A stretch of DNA of 64,000 bases from Trichaptum fuscoviolaceum (taxonomy: Eukaryota; Basidiomycota; Agaricomycetes; Hymenochaetales; Trichaptaceae): contig CAJSYZ010000012.1 of NCBI GenBank assembly GCA_910574455.1, positions 2,349,317 to 2,413,316 on the forward strand, written 5' to 3'. The notes below the pieces were generated by a model. It had not been told where the DNA came from and did no database searches. It was given only the letters and a program-made list of their open reading frames with translations. The position numbers were made by a program, and so were the translations under genes. Positions 1-12,088 of this stretch are shown here, one piece after another. The first letter of the stretch is position 1. Each line of letters starts with the position of its first letter.

Positions 1-689
1 GATCTATGGTGCCGCGTGGCCTTGCAAGCTATTTTTTCTTTTCTCTTTTCCTTGCTTCTGAGAGAAATCCTTTAATTCCGAATAGCCTTCTAACATTGGT
101 ACGACTAAGGTGAATGGCTTGTCCTATTGGCTACTTTGATGCATGAATACGACAAGACTCTCTGCAGGTCTCTTTTCAGCGTCAGTACTCACTTGACATT
201 CTTTCCAAGAACTCGTACTCGAGGACTCTGCTTAATACTGAAGCTCCATGATGGCTCTTCCTGCATTATCTTCATTTGCGGCCTCCCTTATCGTCATTAC
301 TTTGCATGCTGCATCCTCAGTTTCTCCGCCGATGACGGGTGTCTATGATTTCGAGAAGCAATCTATTTCTCAAATCTCTAATAGATGATTTCGAGTGGTA
401 TGTCAAGAACGCGTCAGGTGCATAGCAACTGTTCTTCCCAGTGTCGAATTAGCAGGAGCTTGATACCCAGGTTCGCTCTCTTGTCCTTGTCATTTGATTA
501 CTTGGTAGTTAACTTTGAATCATCTACTTCAGCTGGCGGTCTTCCAGAGCCACAGGGCTACCTCGCTCGTGATGATACGAGTACGCGAAAAGAAATCAAC
601 GTGTAGTATTGCGGTCAGAATCAACTTCAGTATCTCACGATAGGTACATAGCTCCTTGACTATCCGCGAGCGTATGATTATATCCATGA
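1..689. other. No gene recognised
   Basis: Only short open frames with no recognisable family and no convincing exon structure. It could hold decayed 5' sequence of the lipase remnant that follows, but nothing in it supports this. Confidence 0.4.
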
Positions 690-1420
690 TTCCCTTCACG
701 AATCACAGATCATGAGTTCCTGTTTACCAACTGCACGCCTCCGGGAGTCTCAGACTCTATCTTGGATGGTCTTCAAGCGTACTACGGCTTCTTCACCGAG
801 TACAATAGCGATGTGGTCACCGTGAACTCCGCCGTCCAGGCGCAGCTTGCGACGTACCCATTGTATTCAATCATTTCTCTCGGTCACTCGATTTGCGCCG
901 CGCTCGCGTCCCTCGGGGGTACCTCCATTGCTCTATTCCGTCCTTCTACATCAACGACGCGCATCTGAGATGGTGAGTGTTAGAGTTTAAGGATCTCGTA
1001 TCAATTTTTCTCATAATTTATTTTTCTGCGTTCACTCTATTCGGTAGTCATTGCTTTCATTCCTGTGGTCTGCTTGGGAACTTGAACGAAGAGCAAGCGC
1101 TATCATGCGTAATCCGTGTAAGAAGGAAGAATTTGGGTAAATTAACTGCTCGCTGTTCTTCGTGCTTTGAACGTCAGTGAGCTGTAATTGTAATTCAGCT
1201 CAGACGCATGACGCGTCAGCTTAAAGACGCCCCCGAGCGTCTCTTCCACACCGACCACATTGACAAAGGCCACGGACAGTTACAAGTCTCAAATCATGCG
1301 GAGGTACTCTATCAGATCATCTACCACTTCGACAGCGTGCAGGAGCGACAAGGAAGGGGTCTATTCTCTCTGGAAGGGGATAGATGCACGACATAAGACC
1401 GTGAACCCCGCAACGTGCCC
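690..1420 (+). pseudogene. Fungal class 3 lipase remnant
   Basis: The translated stretch around 735-930 reads like the core of a secreted fungal triacylglycerol lipase (alpha/beta hydrolase, lipase_3 family): a helix with a VNSAVQAQLATYP-like segment runs into GHSICAALASLGG, which corresponds to the nucleophile elbow GHSLGGALASLGG of the family. The second glycine of GxSxG is replaced by cysteine, so the elbow is damaged. Shortly after, the frame ends in a stop at about 966, while the continuation that resembles the family lies in another frame. A second stretch near 1330-1410 (CRSDKEGVYSLWKGIDARH) resembles the C-terminal Cys-rich end of these lipases. No start codon, signal peptide or complete catalytic triad can be shown. 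I read it as a dead gene; the family assignment rests on recall of the motif, not on a search. Confidence 0.55.
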
Positions 1421-2822
1421 AAGTTTTTCCATTATCCATTGCACGGTGGAAGACTCTGTTACTCCGAGTCTTCCAAGGGAAATGCTATCGGTAAGTACAT
1501 ACTAGCATGGCTGTTGTTCTCGTGCTGTCGCTCACCGGCCTATAGCAAGTTGTGCAAGCTCTGAGATGGATGCTATCTGTCTATTCATGGCTTTGGTGCG
1601 GACATATTATTTTTTAGTTCACTACACGTTGCAAGCGCTAGATCCGCTTCAACCGCGCGAAGTCTTTCCAGTCCGAGACTGACTTGAAGATCACAACCAT
1701 AGGCGCTCTCCCTCCGACTTCTCACTGGACGCCGCAATCAAAGGAACAAAGAACTCACAAACCCTAAGTCTTCTTATCGGGAGTTTAAGACGAGAGCCCC
1801 GATAAATTTCACATTTAGATACTCCTTGAATTACTGAAGAAGTCTTCCCTTATGGTCCTTTAGGCTGTCTAGGCATTTCTAAACCCTCTATCGAGCTCAA
1901 ACGGCGCCTCCGACGACAACCGACGACCAATTGCCATGTCATTAAAAAGAATAAGACAATGGGCTTTGATTGGTGAGCCAGGTCTTTGATGAGATTTATC
2001 GCCCAACTTAAATGTACATATAGTACTTTTGTATAAGGATCAAGATGCCAGAAGGTTAGGCCTAGACGAATAGGTAGAGCTATTGAGCACCTGATTCAGA
2101 TCAGCCGCTGGGAATGAAAGAGGAAACATGCAGGACTTCAACGTATCTCACAGTATCAGATGCTCTATCCACAAGCGCCCGTCGAATGACAGCACAATCG
2201 AAAGCCCCGCTTCCAATCGATTTCCTATCCGGCCTTTACCGGATCATCCATGAGGCATCTACATTACTTTCCAACCACAAGTTGAGTTGACTTCGTCATT
2301 AACCACCGCCGATTCTTATCCCGACACACTTTATAAGGAGGCTTACAGCTGCCTATTCGTAACGGGGAGTTGAATTTCATGGAAGCTTTAATGTAACTCA
2401 AAGTTCTCGGGTCTCTAAATAGCAGTGTCTCCTCATCAATCGCACTTAGTGCTGGAGATCGCATAAAAGACATCAAGGTATAATTTCATTCATTAAAGCA
2501 TGCCCGTTAATTGGATACGGAAATAGAATTCGATTACATCATTGGAAAATTGTACGAGACTCCAATCATCCGAAGACGAGTAAAACGCATTCTGTCTGTC
2601 AACCCAACTGAAGCATGTGCCGGATTCGTTCTCATGTCAACGCCTCCCTCAGGCTATCCCGAGGGTTTTCCATTGGGGCTGCGCTATCTCGGTAGTTAAA
2701 CTTCAGTTTGAGCCTGGCGCTAAACTCACAACATAAAGCTGCAGAGTATCGCATACTCAGACTCCGTCTTCACTGTCTCTTCCATATATTGGCTTCAGAA
2801 GACACCTAAACTTACACGCCTT
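1421..2822. other. Spacer without recognised gene
   Basis: Short open frames only on both strands. AT-richer than the flanking exons. I see no repeat, RNA gene or coding similarity that I can support. Confidence 0.4.
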
Positions 2823-5573
2823 ATGACTGATGGAGAAGACCTTGAGTTCGGTGTCATTAGGGATGCAACCCGGAAACCCGGAAAAAAGGTGCGCATCTTC
2901 GTATCGGCATGCTTATCTATCTGAAAAATTACATCTATACTTAAGCTGCGGGAACTGAAGGGGTTATTTCCGACCTCTCCCCTTATTCTTCAAAAACAGA
3001 GAATTAATGCTTTGAAACATGTGCAAGTTCATTTTGTTGACTATGCTTTGTTCAAACCGCATATGATATCTTTGCAGGCCTAAAAAGAGGGACCCGCCTG
3101 CGGGAAAGGATCGGAATTCTCGATGGAACAAGGTCAATGCATGCTTCAGGATACAGGCTTTTCGTCCTCATATTAATCCGTAAGCTGAAATGTATAATAT
3201 ACGGGAGGTGTTACTAATTCGCTGTTCAGCTCTGACATCGTTCGACATCCATCAAAGTGGGAAACATGTTTCCATCCCGAAGGCAACACATACTTCAAAC
3301 AAACGTGGCCGCCAATAGCACCGTCAGGAATTTGTCTTTTGACTGAAGACGATTTACATGATAAGAATGCAGAGCACCTCATAAACAAGGCAGTGGAGCT
3401 CTTGTACACCAAGATCAATAGCTGTCGTGACAGTCTTCCGCGAAACTACTTCGATGCTTATATTGGGATCATCAAGCGGGATAAGATAAGTGCGGATGCA
3501 GTGTACTATCTGGTTGACCACAAGAAGCGTAGCGTCTTTTGGATGGATGACGTGGAATTAACTAGGGAGACCATCCTCAACTACCATTTCTGTAACACCA
3601 CGATCGAATCCGAAGAGCATCTACGTATGTACCAAACTTCGTGATGTCCGGGAGTTTGTCTCACCTTTCCACCTTTGAAGAACAAGCCATAGATTACTAC
3701 TACTGGATTCATGTCAGACATTTCCCATCAGTAGATGCCGTAAGGTCTAAGGAGATACGTGATCATCTCCAAAGTGTACTTCTTTACGGATGCTGTGGTT
3801 CGAAACCTTTGCAATCATGCATGCGTTCTCTATGCTAAGTGATTGATTCTTCACAGACACACAAGGGACCTTAGAGTCAAACTATCCTTTTGACTCAGCA
3901 AGTATGAAGGATCTCAATGATGTATTCAAAGAGATTAAAGGTAGGTCATTTTCCACTTTATACATGTGTGTTCAGATTCAGACTTGAAGACAGAGGCTTT
4001 CGAGCCATGGAAGGAGGATGAGTCCAAGGTCTGACGTCATATAGACTTTGTGCATGTTGCTATTGAATTGCTGATTAGATTGGAAGGTGTCGCGGGGCGA
4101 TTGCGCCGAAGACTTGTACGTCTCACATCATGCCACACATCGTCCCATCCCTTGATAATTGACCACAATGATCATTGACCACAGTATGATTACGGGACCT
4201 CAAGACGTAGGGAATTCAAGAATTAAGTTTGGATCCAGTATCAGTAACATCGACTGTATCTCTGCTGCTATTGGTGAGTAGTGGAGTCCTTTATTCTACA
4301 AGTCGAAATATCTAACATCATCATAGCTCAATATATGATTTACTTCAGTGAGTCTTGGTGCTATGATCCTGAAAGTATAATATCAAGCGCTTTACAGCAA
4401 AGCAAAGAGTATTCCATCGTTTTGGAGAAGGCAATGTACGCGTCAGTCACCTTCAGAACTTCAAGAACAAAAAGAGCCGAAAGTGGTATGACTATAGAAA
4501 TGTTGTAGTATCGGCTGTTCTGCTTTTTGCGCCACAGGTATACTACAGGGAGTTGCAGAGAACGCACGAAGGCCTAATAACATTGGAAGAATGGAAACCA
4601 TTCTTCGACGGTGTAAAGGATGATTGGACGGCAATCGTTATCAATGTATGTTTTCTTCCTTGTTTCTGCATGGAGGCGGCGCTATACACCTAATCAATTC
4701 AAATTCCAGGCGGCAGTTCTGCTGAACGCCAACATTGCATTTCTTGCCATTCCTGAAACAAGTTCTGGATCGATGTCTACAGCGCCTACGCAGTCAACGG
4801 CATCTCCTTCATCTTCAACAGCCAGTTCTGCTAGCACATCCGATCAAGTTCAAGCAATTATTGTAATAGCTTCACAAGTCTCGATGATGCTCAGCCTTTC
4901 CAGCATGATTGTCGGATTGAGTCTTCTGAAGCAAAGCGGATCAGCCAGAGCTCATTCGGAAAATGAGCTTGTGAGTATTACTTATTGACGTCCTTACGAA
5001 ATTGTATGGTAATTAGTCAAATTTTCAGTACCATTTTATAAAGCTTTGGAGTACACCTGATGTCAGGCTGTATGCTGCGGCTCTCAAGTTCAGCATCCCC
5101 TATATCCTATTGATGTACAGGTAAGTGTACTAGAGTCTCATTGAGTGTGTACATAGACTAATTTATAACTTTACATTAAAACCACAGCACAGTCGCCTTT
5201 GTTGTTGCTCTAATGACTCTGGCATTCACCTCTGAACTTCCATCGGTTGTTTGGATATTTTTATCCGTCACTAGTGTCATTGCGATTTTAGGCGGATGGG
5301 CAATATTTGCGAAACATGTTATGATAGGTTGGAACTCCATCTTTCATCCTGACCGTGTAAAGTATTCTTGATTTTTGAATGTAGATCATCTGGACTGGTC
5401 TAGTTACAAGACTACCCGCTATCAAAGAATTGATACCGGAACTTGAAGGCAGTGCCTTTACTAGTACTACTGCTGTTAGAGGCAACTTGAAGATGTTCCC
5501 ACACCGACGACGACGTCCCGCCTGCTCAGTGCTAATCGCATACCTTGACTCTTCTTTTCCTTTGCGGAATTGA
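2823..5573 (+). CDS. Multi-exon WW-like / transmembrane protein of an Agaricomycete orphan family
   Basis: Function unknown. The likely start is the ATG at 2823 (MTDGEDLEFG). Exons are separated by many short GT-AG introns. After a basic N-terminal part comes a WW-like stretch near 3245-3330 (HPSKWETCFHPEGNTYF), then an open exon (3339-3624) with VYYLVDHKKRSVFWMDD, a signature I recall from a large family of hypothetical Agaricomycete proteins. The next exon has a Tyr-rich YYYWIHVRHFP segment. From 4690 to about 5330 at least four hydrophobic segments follow (VLLNANIAFLAI, SLSSMIVGLSLL, KFSIPYILLMYSTVAFVVAL, PSVVWIFLSVTSVIAILGGW), so the C-terminal half is probably membrane-embedded. The 3' end is uncertain: the stop is at 5369-5371, or at 5571-5573 if a further intron (about 5312-5386) is removed. 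No frame-breaking change was noticed, so I treat it as an intact gene. Confidence 0.6.
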
Positions 5574-5946
5574 TTTCGAATATATTTCTGGGCTGAGAGA
5601 ATTAACTATTGTCGGTCACCTGCGCAACTTCAACTATAGTAAGTGAAATCGTGCATTCCCGACCTTCATTGTGAACCAGTTTTTTCGTACAATTCTCAAC
5701 TAGTAAGCCAAAACCGCTACCTGTTGACAAAGGCAAGTAAATATGTTGCTACGCAGAAGCTTTCATGAATCCGCTATCCAGATCATCTTACTAACATCAA
5801 CATACTCTAGACACATCATCCATATTTGCAGCCAGTTGAACTAAACATTTGACGGAAAGAGAAACAATGTAAGCGTCCCGAGTTTACCAGACATCAAGAT
5901 GTTACGCATTTACTAGTACACGCCACGATTCAGCTCCTGATTACCA
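5574..5946. other. Spacer between convergent genes
   Basis: Sits between the 3' ends of the WW-like/TM gene (+) and the MFS gene (-). No open frame of note and no repeat recognised; it probably holds both 3' untranslated regions and polyadenylation signals. Confidence 0.4.
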
Positions 5947-7855
5947 TCAAGCGCTACCTATCGCTTGGCCTATGTTCTCGGATGAGCTGTCTTTCGGAAT
6001 GCTATAGGTGTAATTTTCGGTCGAATCCTTCAACCTGAAACTTTGAAACGCCCCGAAAGCGCTAATTAGAAGCAGAATTATGTACACCATATTTCCTCCG
6101 AGGATCCGAGACTGGATGGAGTATGCGAAAAGACTTGTGACGAAGGCAGGAGAGAGAGCCTGCCCGAGTGATTGTACAATCTGCGCGATGCCCTGACCTG
6201 CTAGTCAGTCCTCGAGATGCTATATGAAAGACATAAGGAGCTCACAGAGACAGTGGCAAGTGCCTCAGGTGCGGGTGATGCGTCGACAATGATTAATTGC
6301 GAGCTTGCTAAGACAAACTTATCAACGAACGTCAAATGAGATGTTGAAAAGAAGCTCACGCCAAACGAGCGCCCCAATCGCCCATAAGATATAGAAAATG
6401 CCGAACACAAACCGGTATGCGAGTGTTCCCGAACCGTAACTATCTGTGCGGACCATCCCGTTCAAGATCGGCAAAAACACGATACTCGCTGGCCACATGA
6501 CCATCCCGACCTGGTATGTCCTCAACGCACCAAAGCGTCGTTGAATGGGGGCACTGACGATGATCAATAGGATGATGAGTACTGCCCGGAGTGCCATGTC
6601 TGCGCCGATCTCGGCTTCAGAGAGCCCGAGACCCCCGGAATCTGGAGGTGTAAAAGCGTACAAGGGATACAGGGCGAAGAATGACTCAGACATGAGTGTC
6701 ATGAAGAAGGTGCTTGTGAGGACAGAAAGAACATGTGATGTTAAGCAGGAGCGGTATGAAACGCGCACAGGTATTGTGGATGCGGTGGGTTGGTTGCAAA
6801 GTGTGCTCGTTTCGCTTGTCACGGGGCTTTCTGGCTCTCTTTCTTTCCGTGAAGGTAGTGTCTGATGCTCCATTTTAGAGATGTGATTACTTGAGCTAAG
6901 AGGATTTCTGATTCTTACCTCTCTTAACGCAATCATTCCGTACACCCATGTCATCATTCCAAATGCGCCAGCCACGAAGCCCGGGAGAGCGAAGGGGTAC
7001 TCTCTCCAAAACGGGGAATTGAATAGCTTCATATTCCTTTCCGGGTGTGAGAGCAGCCCGCCGAGGGATTGTCCACCAACTTGGCCTACACGAATGGCTA
7101 CCTGGAACACAATGAGCTCTACTTCGAAGTGACGCATGAACACTAACCTGGAAGGCGGAAAATGCAGAAATTCGGTGATGTTTGCTGGGATACAGCTCTG
7201 CCAGCATAACTTTCGTTGTTCTGAAGACGAATCAATGACTTTCATTCTACCATCTTAAGAAATCACACGTACGAACGGGTACCTGCAAACGCACCTCCAA
7301 CGCATCGGATTATAATCATCATTCCATATGTTTTGCTGAACCCGAAGCTTGCAGTTGCCAGTGCCATGCCGATAGCCCCATACATGACGACCGGTTTACG
7401 GCCAAAGCGGTCGGAGGCATATGCCCAAGGCACGACTAGATCTTCTGATCAGCGGGGCGATGTTTGACTACTGCGTTAATTCGTACTTGTAACGAGGCCC
7501 AGAACCGCGAACAAGGATTCAATGAGCCCTGAGTAAAATCCTACTTGCTCGGGTGAATCGACAATTCCATACTCAAGAATCATCTGGTCTGTGATATGAT
7601 GAGAATAGCATTGAGCGGTGAGTGAGACACTTACTAATGAAAGGGAAAATGACGTCGAAGCAAACTGGTTTGATGAAACCTAAGCCCAGCATAGCAATTA
7701 GTGGACGCCATGCAAATTGAGGCAACCTTTATGTGATACTGATCAAAGAAGATCGGAGATAATTATTAAATTAACACATACGGTCTGCAATCTTCATGTT
7801 CATCTTGTCGAAGAAGTGGATCGGACTCGCTGTGAGATAAGTTGCCTGTACCCAT
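5947..7855 (-). CDS. Major facilitator superfamily transporter (copy 1)
   Basis: Probable proton-linked drug or small-molecule exporter of the plasma or vacuolar membrane; substrate unknown. The start chosen is the ATG at 7855 (MGTGNLSHSESDPLLRQ); exon 1 ends at a GTATGT donor and exon 2 opens with LPQFAWRPLIAMLGLGFIKP, TM1. The ordered fungal MFS landmarks follow: GRxP-like loop after TM2, RVGQVGGQSLGGLLSHPE, an acidic Ser-rich central loop (about 6740-6900), then FFMTLMSESFFALYPLYAF and SAPIQRRFGALRTYQVGMVMWP in the second half. The C-terminus ends in a soluble tail with stop at 5947. Exons are split by short introns, and a continuous frame at 6322-7245 reads through some of them. A near-identical stretch of about 380 bp is shared with the MFS gene at 41.2-43.2 kb. 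A decayed relative lies directly upstream at 8.6-10 kb. Confidence 0.8.
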
Positions 7856-8559
7856 GATGGGGTTAAACAGAAGACAGGTCGCCGTCTAAGCAGTCCCGGA
7901 ATCCGATTTTAAGAGACGAGGCAAACTCTAATTCGCCAGAGGAGGCGAGATACACTTCGCTCGCCGATTATGATGTCGATCGCAGGGGAGAGTGAACGAC
8001 CTTGATTGAAATTAGATAGCGAAAATCCCGTCGACTCCTCAGGCTATTTTCGGAGTGACATTCGCGAAGTTTTTGCTTTCGGGAGGTTGAGTCAGCCGAA
8101 ATGCCGAATGTTTATCATTATCATTACTACTAATCGCAGTCCGGCAATTGGTCACTCAGGCTTAGACTTGGTTTCCTGCCGATGTGAATGACAATTTCGT
8201 GTACTTTATGACAGGAAAAACGACTTAGGATCTTTCGCAAGTAAAATATAATAGATGACTTTACCGATAGATTGGGATTAGAGAATGCGTCAGAATTACA
8301 CTGGAATTAATCAACTCGACTGATAGCGACAGAGGCTCGAGTTATCCGGGTCCTAGATCTACTGAGAAACTAATAGAACCAGTCTTCTGCATGGAATATA
8401 CGAATGAAAGTCTACTACGCAGTCATTGCTGCTCATGACATGACTGCAGAAGTCTCAGGTCAACTCAAGTCAAGAAATAACAGGATACGAAGACAGTTGC
8501 CAGTTCCACGTCTGTAGGCGACGCATTCACCGCCAAAATTTGTATGCAAGCTTTCGAGT
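7856..8559. other. Spacer upstream of MFS copy 1
   Basis: Contains no convincing coding exon. Being upstream of the MFS start at 7855 it should include that promoter; I cannot assign elements. Confidence 0.4.
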
Positions 8560-9990
8560 ACTTCAGAGTTATTCTATCACTAAAATCGAATATTTACTCA
8601 CGCCATACGAGGCTTCCGACAGCCCAACTGAGATAGAAAGCGGAGAATACCAGCCAGAAACAAGGGTGGCCTGAACCGTAGTTCTCAGAGTTTGCCATTT
8701 TACTGAGAATGGGCAGGAAACGACGGTCAAAGGCCAGGTTGACATTCCGAGCTGATAAGTGCGTAAAGTTCATAGTCGATGTTAGAGCGGCGCACTAAGC
8801 ATGATAATGCAAACAATCACGAAGGCACGGGTGGCCATATGTGTGCCAATCTGAGCTTCGGAAAATCCTAAACCACCGAGATCGCGAGGGATAAAGGCGA
8901 ATAATGGATACCTAAGACGCTCATTCAAATCGGATCGGATCGATATCGACAATATTATGAGAAGCTTACAGTGCGTAAAATGTCTCCGACACGAAAGTCA
9001 TGATGAAGGTGCTGGTTAGCATGGATTTGACTTGCGGGGTCAGAGATGACCTCAGCGTCCCATACCCTGCCTTCCTTGCGTAGGATGATTCTAGTCGCGA
9101 GTCACAATCCGACAATCTTGGTTCCTGTCTTGAGGCTAAGGTCTTTGAATGCATTAGTATTTGCATTGTTACGCGTTATAGTTTCTTCACCTCTCGTAAT
9201 GCGACCGTTCCATACAGCCAAGAAAGCAATCCCATAGTTCCGGCAACGAAACATGGGAGCGATTATGGATATTCTCTTCAGAAAGATGCATCGAAAATCG
9301 CCATATTGCGATCCGGGTGAGAGCCACCCACCGATAGATTGGCCAGCAACTTGACCCACTCGAATCGAAATCTTGAGCATGAGGTTAGAGTAGAGCACTT
9401 GTAACAAAACGTAGAGAGCACACCTGTAGCGCCGAAAAGGCTGAGATGTTATCGGGTTACCTTTACGGTACTGCAAGGATATGAGTTTGTTTTCTCCGCG
9501 ATAGATCAAACTCACGCTTGTGTTCCTCCAAAGATGCCACATACACATCTCGTCACGATCATCATCCAGTAGGTCTTACTCATGTCAAACAGCACCATGG
9601 ATAACCCCATACCCAATTTTCCGTACAAAACAATCGGTTCTCTACAGAATTAGTCCGAAGCGTATGTCCAGGGCAGACCTTTAACCACGAAACTTGATTA
9701 GTCTGTCTCGTAGGTGAATTGGCATGAACGCACTCGATAGCAGCCCGAAAATTGCAAATAGTGATTCTTAATAAGACCCGCGGAGAGCAGCGCAAAGAGT
9801 GTCCAATAATTGAACGGAGGCGTCCTGTACAGTATACTGGTGAGAAGTGAAGTGACCGAGGTTCGCTTTCGCGTTCCCAACTCACTGTTTTCGCTTGACA
9901 TTGGAACAAGGTGCAAGGAGAGGATCGATTTCGCGCGGAGGGCTTTCAGAAATATCCATAACGACAGTGACGGGAAATAGTTAGAATGCA
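8560..9990 (-). pseudogene. Decayed MFS transporter (copy 2)
   Basis: Same family and orientation as the neighbour at 5.9-7.9 kb. Recognisable pieces, from N- to C-terminal (high to low coordinates): PILYGKLGMGLSMVLFDMSKTYWMMI near 9580-9630, ISIRVGQVAGQSIGGWLSPG near 9320-9380, FIMTFVSETFYALYPLFAFIP near 8910-9010, GGLGFSEAQIGTHMATRAFVIV, and NYGSGHPCFWLVFSAFYLSWAVGSLVWR near 8600-8690. Stops and frame changes interrupt it; for example the segment matching SAPIQRRFGTLRTYQ in the intact copies carries two stop codons at about 8780-8795. The part corresponding to the last exons of copy 1 was not found below 8560. Judged a dead paralogue from an old tandem duplication. Confidence 0.75.
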
Positions 9991-10002
9991 ACGTAAGCTA
10001 CG

Positions 10003-10013
10003 CCGTTAATGAG
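10003..10013. repeat. 11-bp direct repeat, left (CCGTTAATGAG)
   Basis: Identical 11-mer at 11242-11252. The two copies flank the inverted-repeat element and look like a target-site duplication. Confidence 0.6.
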
Positions 10014-10309
10014 CGGCCTACAGATTTTAACATGCAGGTTCCGCGCGCGGTAAATGCCAGTGGTAAATCGATCGATTTACCGCCCATTACCGCGAGTACT
10101 TCCGCGCAGTTCCTCCCACTTTCCCACGTCTCCCCCTCATCTTCGGAAAGGCTCTACGGGTTATTGTAAGTTTTTAAAAAGGAAAAAAAATATGTTCATG
10201 GTTCCATGGCATGGGTGTATGCAACAAGATATATTTTTCTCAGTAATATTCCGAATTTATTGGAATCAAACATGTCAAAGAGGCATACAGTTAGAAACAA
10301 GAAGTTCAA

Positions 10310-10545
10310 AGGGAGCGCGGTAATCTGTACGGTAGGCGCGGTAAATGTCCGCGGTAGTTGAATGGAACGGCGGTAAAATTCTTGAAATAGCACGGAAGTC
10401 ATGGTAAAATCAACGGTAGGCATGGTAAATCCAACGGTAGCATGGTAAAACCAACGGTAATGGCGCGGAAGTGCGCGTTAAAATCGACGGTAGTGCGCGG
10501 TAAAGTCGGCGGTAATGGCGCGGAACTGCATGTTAATTTTGTACA
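10310..10545 (+). repeat. Degenerate GCGGTAA tandem repeat block, left
   Basis: Variants of (GCG/A)CGGTAA(T/A) recur every 10-25 bp, for example CGCGGTAAAT, AACGGTAGGCATGGTAAAT and CGGTAATGGCGCGGAAGTGC. The same unit recurs at 11105-11220 beyond the palindrome, and in inverted form at 10045-10110. Confidence 0.7.
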
Positions 10546-10630
10546 GTCCTGAGTGATACCTGTAGATATGTAGAAACTGTGCAGCTCCATATCATTGTAT
10601 TCAGTCTCTAATTAACTCCTGCATTTACAG

Positions 10631-11009
10631 GACAATACTCAAAGTGTTCCGGAGTTTTAGTCTTTTTTTTGTTTTCTCCATTATTCATAAAATATCAGGT
10701 GTGTACAAGAGTTAGATACATACATAGAACGGTCTAAATTATTAGTTTCTGTCGATATGAGCTTCATTATTTAAAACAGAGAATTGACGGAGTTATTGGT
10801 GCTCAAACTTCCAGTTAGTTTCCACGTTCGGACATCAATAACTCTGTCAATTCTCTGCTTTAAATCTTGAGACTTATATAGACAGAAACTACTATTCAAG
10901 ATCTTTCCATGCATATTCTTAACTTCTGTACGCGACAGTTAGTTGTTGAGTTATGGAGAAAACAAGACAAAAGTCTAAAACATCGGAACACTATTTTGAG
11001 TCACTGTAC
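10631..11009. repeat. Large imperfect palindrome (arms about 170 bp)
   Basis: The arm 10631-10799 is repeated as its reverse complement at 10836-11009, with a loop of about 36 bp. Matching landmarks: GTGTTCCGGAGTTTTAGTC against the complement of GACTAAAACATCGGAACAC-like sequence, TTAGTTTCTGTCGATAT, and CAGAGAATTGACGGAGTTAT against CAGAGAATTGACAGAGTTAT. By eye about 80% identity. The transcript would fold into a long hairpin. Confidence 0.75.
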
Positions 11010-11104
11010 TACTAGTAGTATAACCACAATTGTATTTTGTTTGCTATAAACCATTTGATTGCACTATCTAATGCTTCACTTCCACAAAGTAGTCTAAGAT
11101 AGCT

Positions 11105-11220
11105 GCGCGGTAATGTGGAAGACACTGCGCGGTAATGGCGCTGAAGTGCGCGGTAAAATCGACGGAACTGCATGGTAATTCCCGCGGTACTGCGCGGTAC
11201 TGCGCGGTAGCACGGTAATC
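11105..11220 (+). repeat. Degenerate GCGGTAA tandem repeat block, right
   Basis: Several TGCGCGGTAA/TGCGCGGTACTGCG variants in the same orientation as the left block; belongs to the inverted-repeat element. Confidence 0.65.
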
Positions 11221-11241
11221 TGTATGTTAAAATCTAGTTGC

Positions 11242-11252
11242 CCGTTAATGAG
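11242..11252. repeat. 11-bp direct repeat, right (CCGTTAATGAG)
   Basis: Partner of 10003-10013; see the mobile element between them. Confidence 0.6.
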
Positions 11253-11446
11253 TGTCGCTTAGGGAGCGAGTTATGTCTCTTTTGCAATAACCCTTATGCA
11301 CTCGGAAATCACCAAAATAGCTAAAGTGCAGGGTATTGTCAGCAATACAATCACGCAACGGTCAGCAATGCGAGTGTCGTACGAAAAGGCGGTGAGAGGA
11401 GCAGCAAGGCTTTTATCGTAATCACAACTTTAAAGCCACCGCCATC

Positions 11447-11833
11447 CATCAGGGAAACTTCCTTTTGCTTACGGCGACTGACGCGTCCTGACGCGTCCTG
11501 ATTTGGCTGGCACCTGTCTGAAGGGTCGCTACTTCGTCTGAAAATACACTGATTGCCTTATCTCACTGAAATAAGGAGTGTTTCAGGATGCAAGCCGTCT
11601 CTCAGTGCATCAGAATGCAAGTCAGGATTTCAGTGCTCAAGTGTAATACATCAGAGATTGCTAACGGCGGCTGGCGCGTCCTGGAGCTTCCTTAAATGGG
11701 TTGAAGCGTTGTCATGCCTGCCTGAAGTGTTGCCTGGCTGCCTGATGGCCTTAAAACGGCGTTTCAGGACAAAATCAGTGCGTAAGGAGGGAAGCTGTAC
11801 ATCAGGTGGCAAGTCAGACTCAAGTGAGATTTA
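11447..11833 (+). repeat. Dispersed repeat, copy 1 (CATCAGGGAAACTT...)
   Basis: About 385 bp that recurs in the same orientation at 43741-44114 with over 90% identity by eye over long stretches (starts CATCAGGGAAACTTCCTTTT; ends with CAAGTGAGATTTA). This copy has an extra tandem GACGCGTCCT unit near 11485. It has no convincing coding content; the 134-aa open frame starting at 11553 falls inside it and is not a gene. Type of element unknown. Confidence 0.75.
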
Positions 11834-12088
11834 CTACTACTACCACTACTGTACTCAAGTGAACTTGAACCTCTGTTTTGAGATTTCAAGCTACCTTCAT
11901 CTTCATGACATCTTGAAAGCGACAGCAAACACCATTGACAACCTCAGTCTACAATGATCATTCAACGAGAAGCAATTCAATAATAGATACAATCACGATG
12001 CTCCTGGCAACTTTTGAAGACAAGAGCATGCACTCAACAATTTACTCAACAAGATAACACCGTTAGCACTATTCAAACGGGCCTCAGC
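11834..12088. other. Spacer 3' of the exonuclease gene
   Basis: Includes a few ACTACTAC/AACTTGAA words; otherwise probably the 3' untranslated region of the exonuclease gene that ends at 12089. Confidence 0.4.

Larger units (their letters stand above)
10014..11241. mobile_element. Non-autonomous inverted-repeat DNA element (MITE/MULE-like)
   Basis: The 1.23-kb unit begins near CGGCCTACAGATTTTAACAT and ends with the inverted match ATGTTAAAATCTAGTTGC, sharing the core GATTTTAACATRCAG (10022-10036 and the complement at 11219-11234). Exact 11-bp repeats CCGTTAATGAG flank it. A target duplication of 9-11 bp is characteristic of Mutator-like elements (established knowledge), but the family cannot be decided here and no transposase is present. 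Inside are two blocks rich in the unit GCGCGGTAA(T/A) in the same orientation, on both sides of a large palindrome. The element lies just upstream of the decayed MFS copy. Confidence 0.6.

Noticed and set aside
6322..7245. Single-exon 307-aa MFS gene
   Set aside because: The frame reads through introns at both ends; family comparison with the 41-43 kb copy shows further exons up to 7855 and down to 5947.
11553..11957. 134-aa plus-strand frame
   Set aside because: It lies in a dispersed repeat whose second copy (43741-44114) does not keep the frame.
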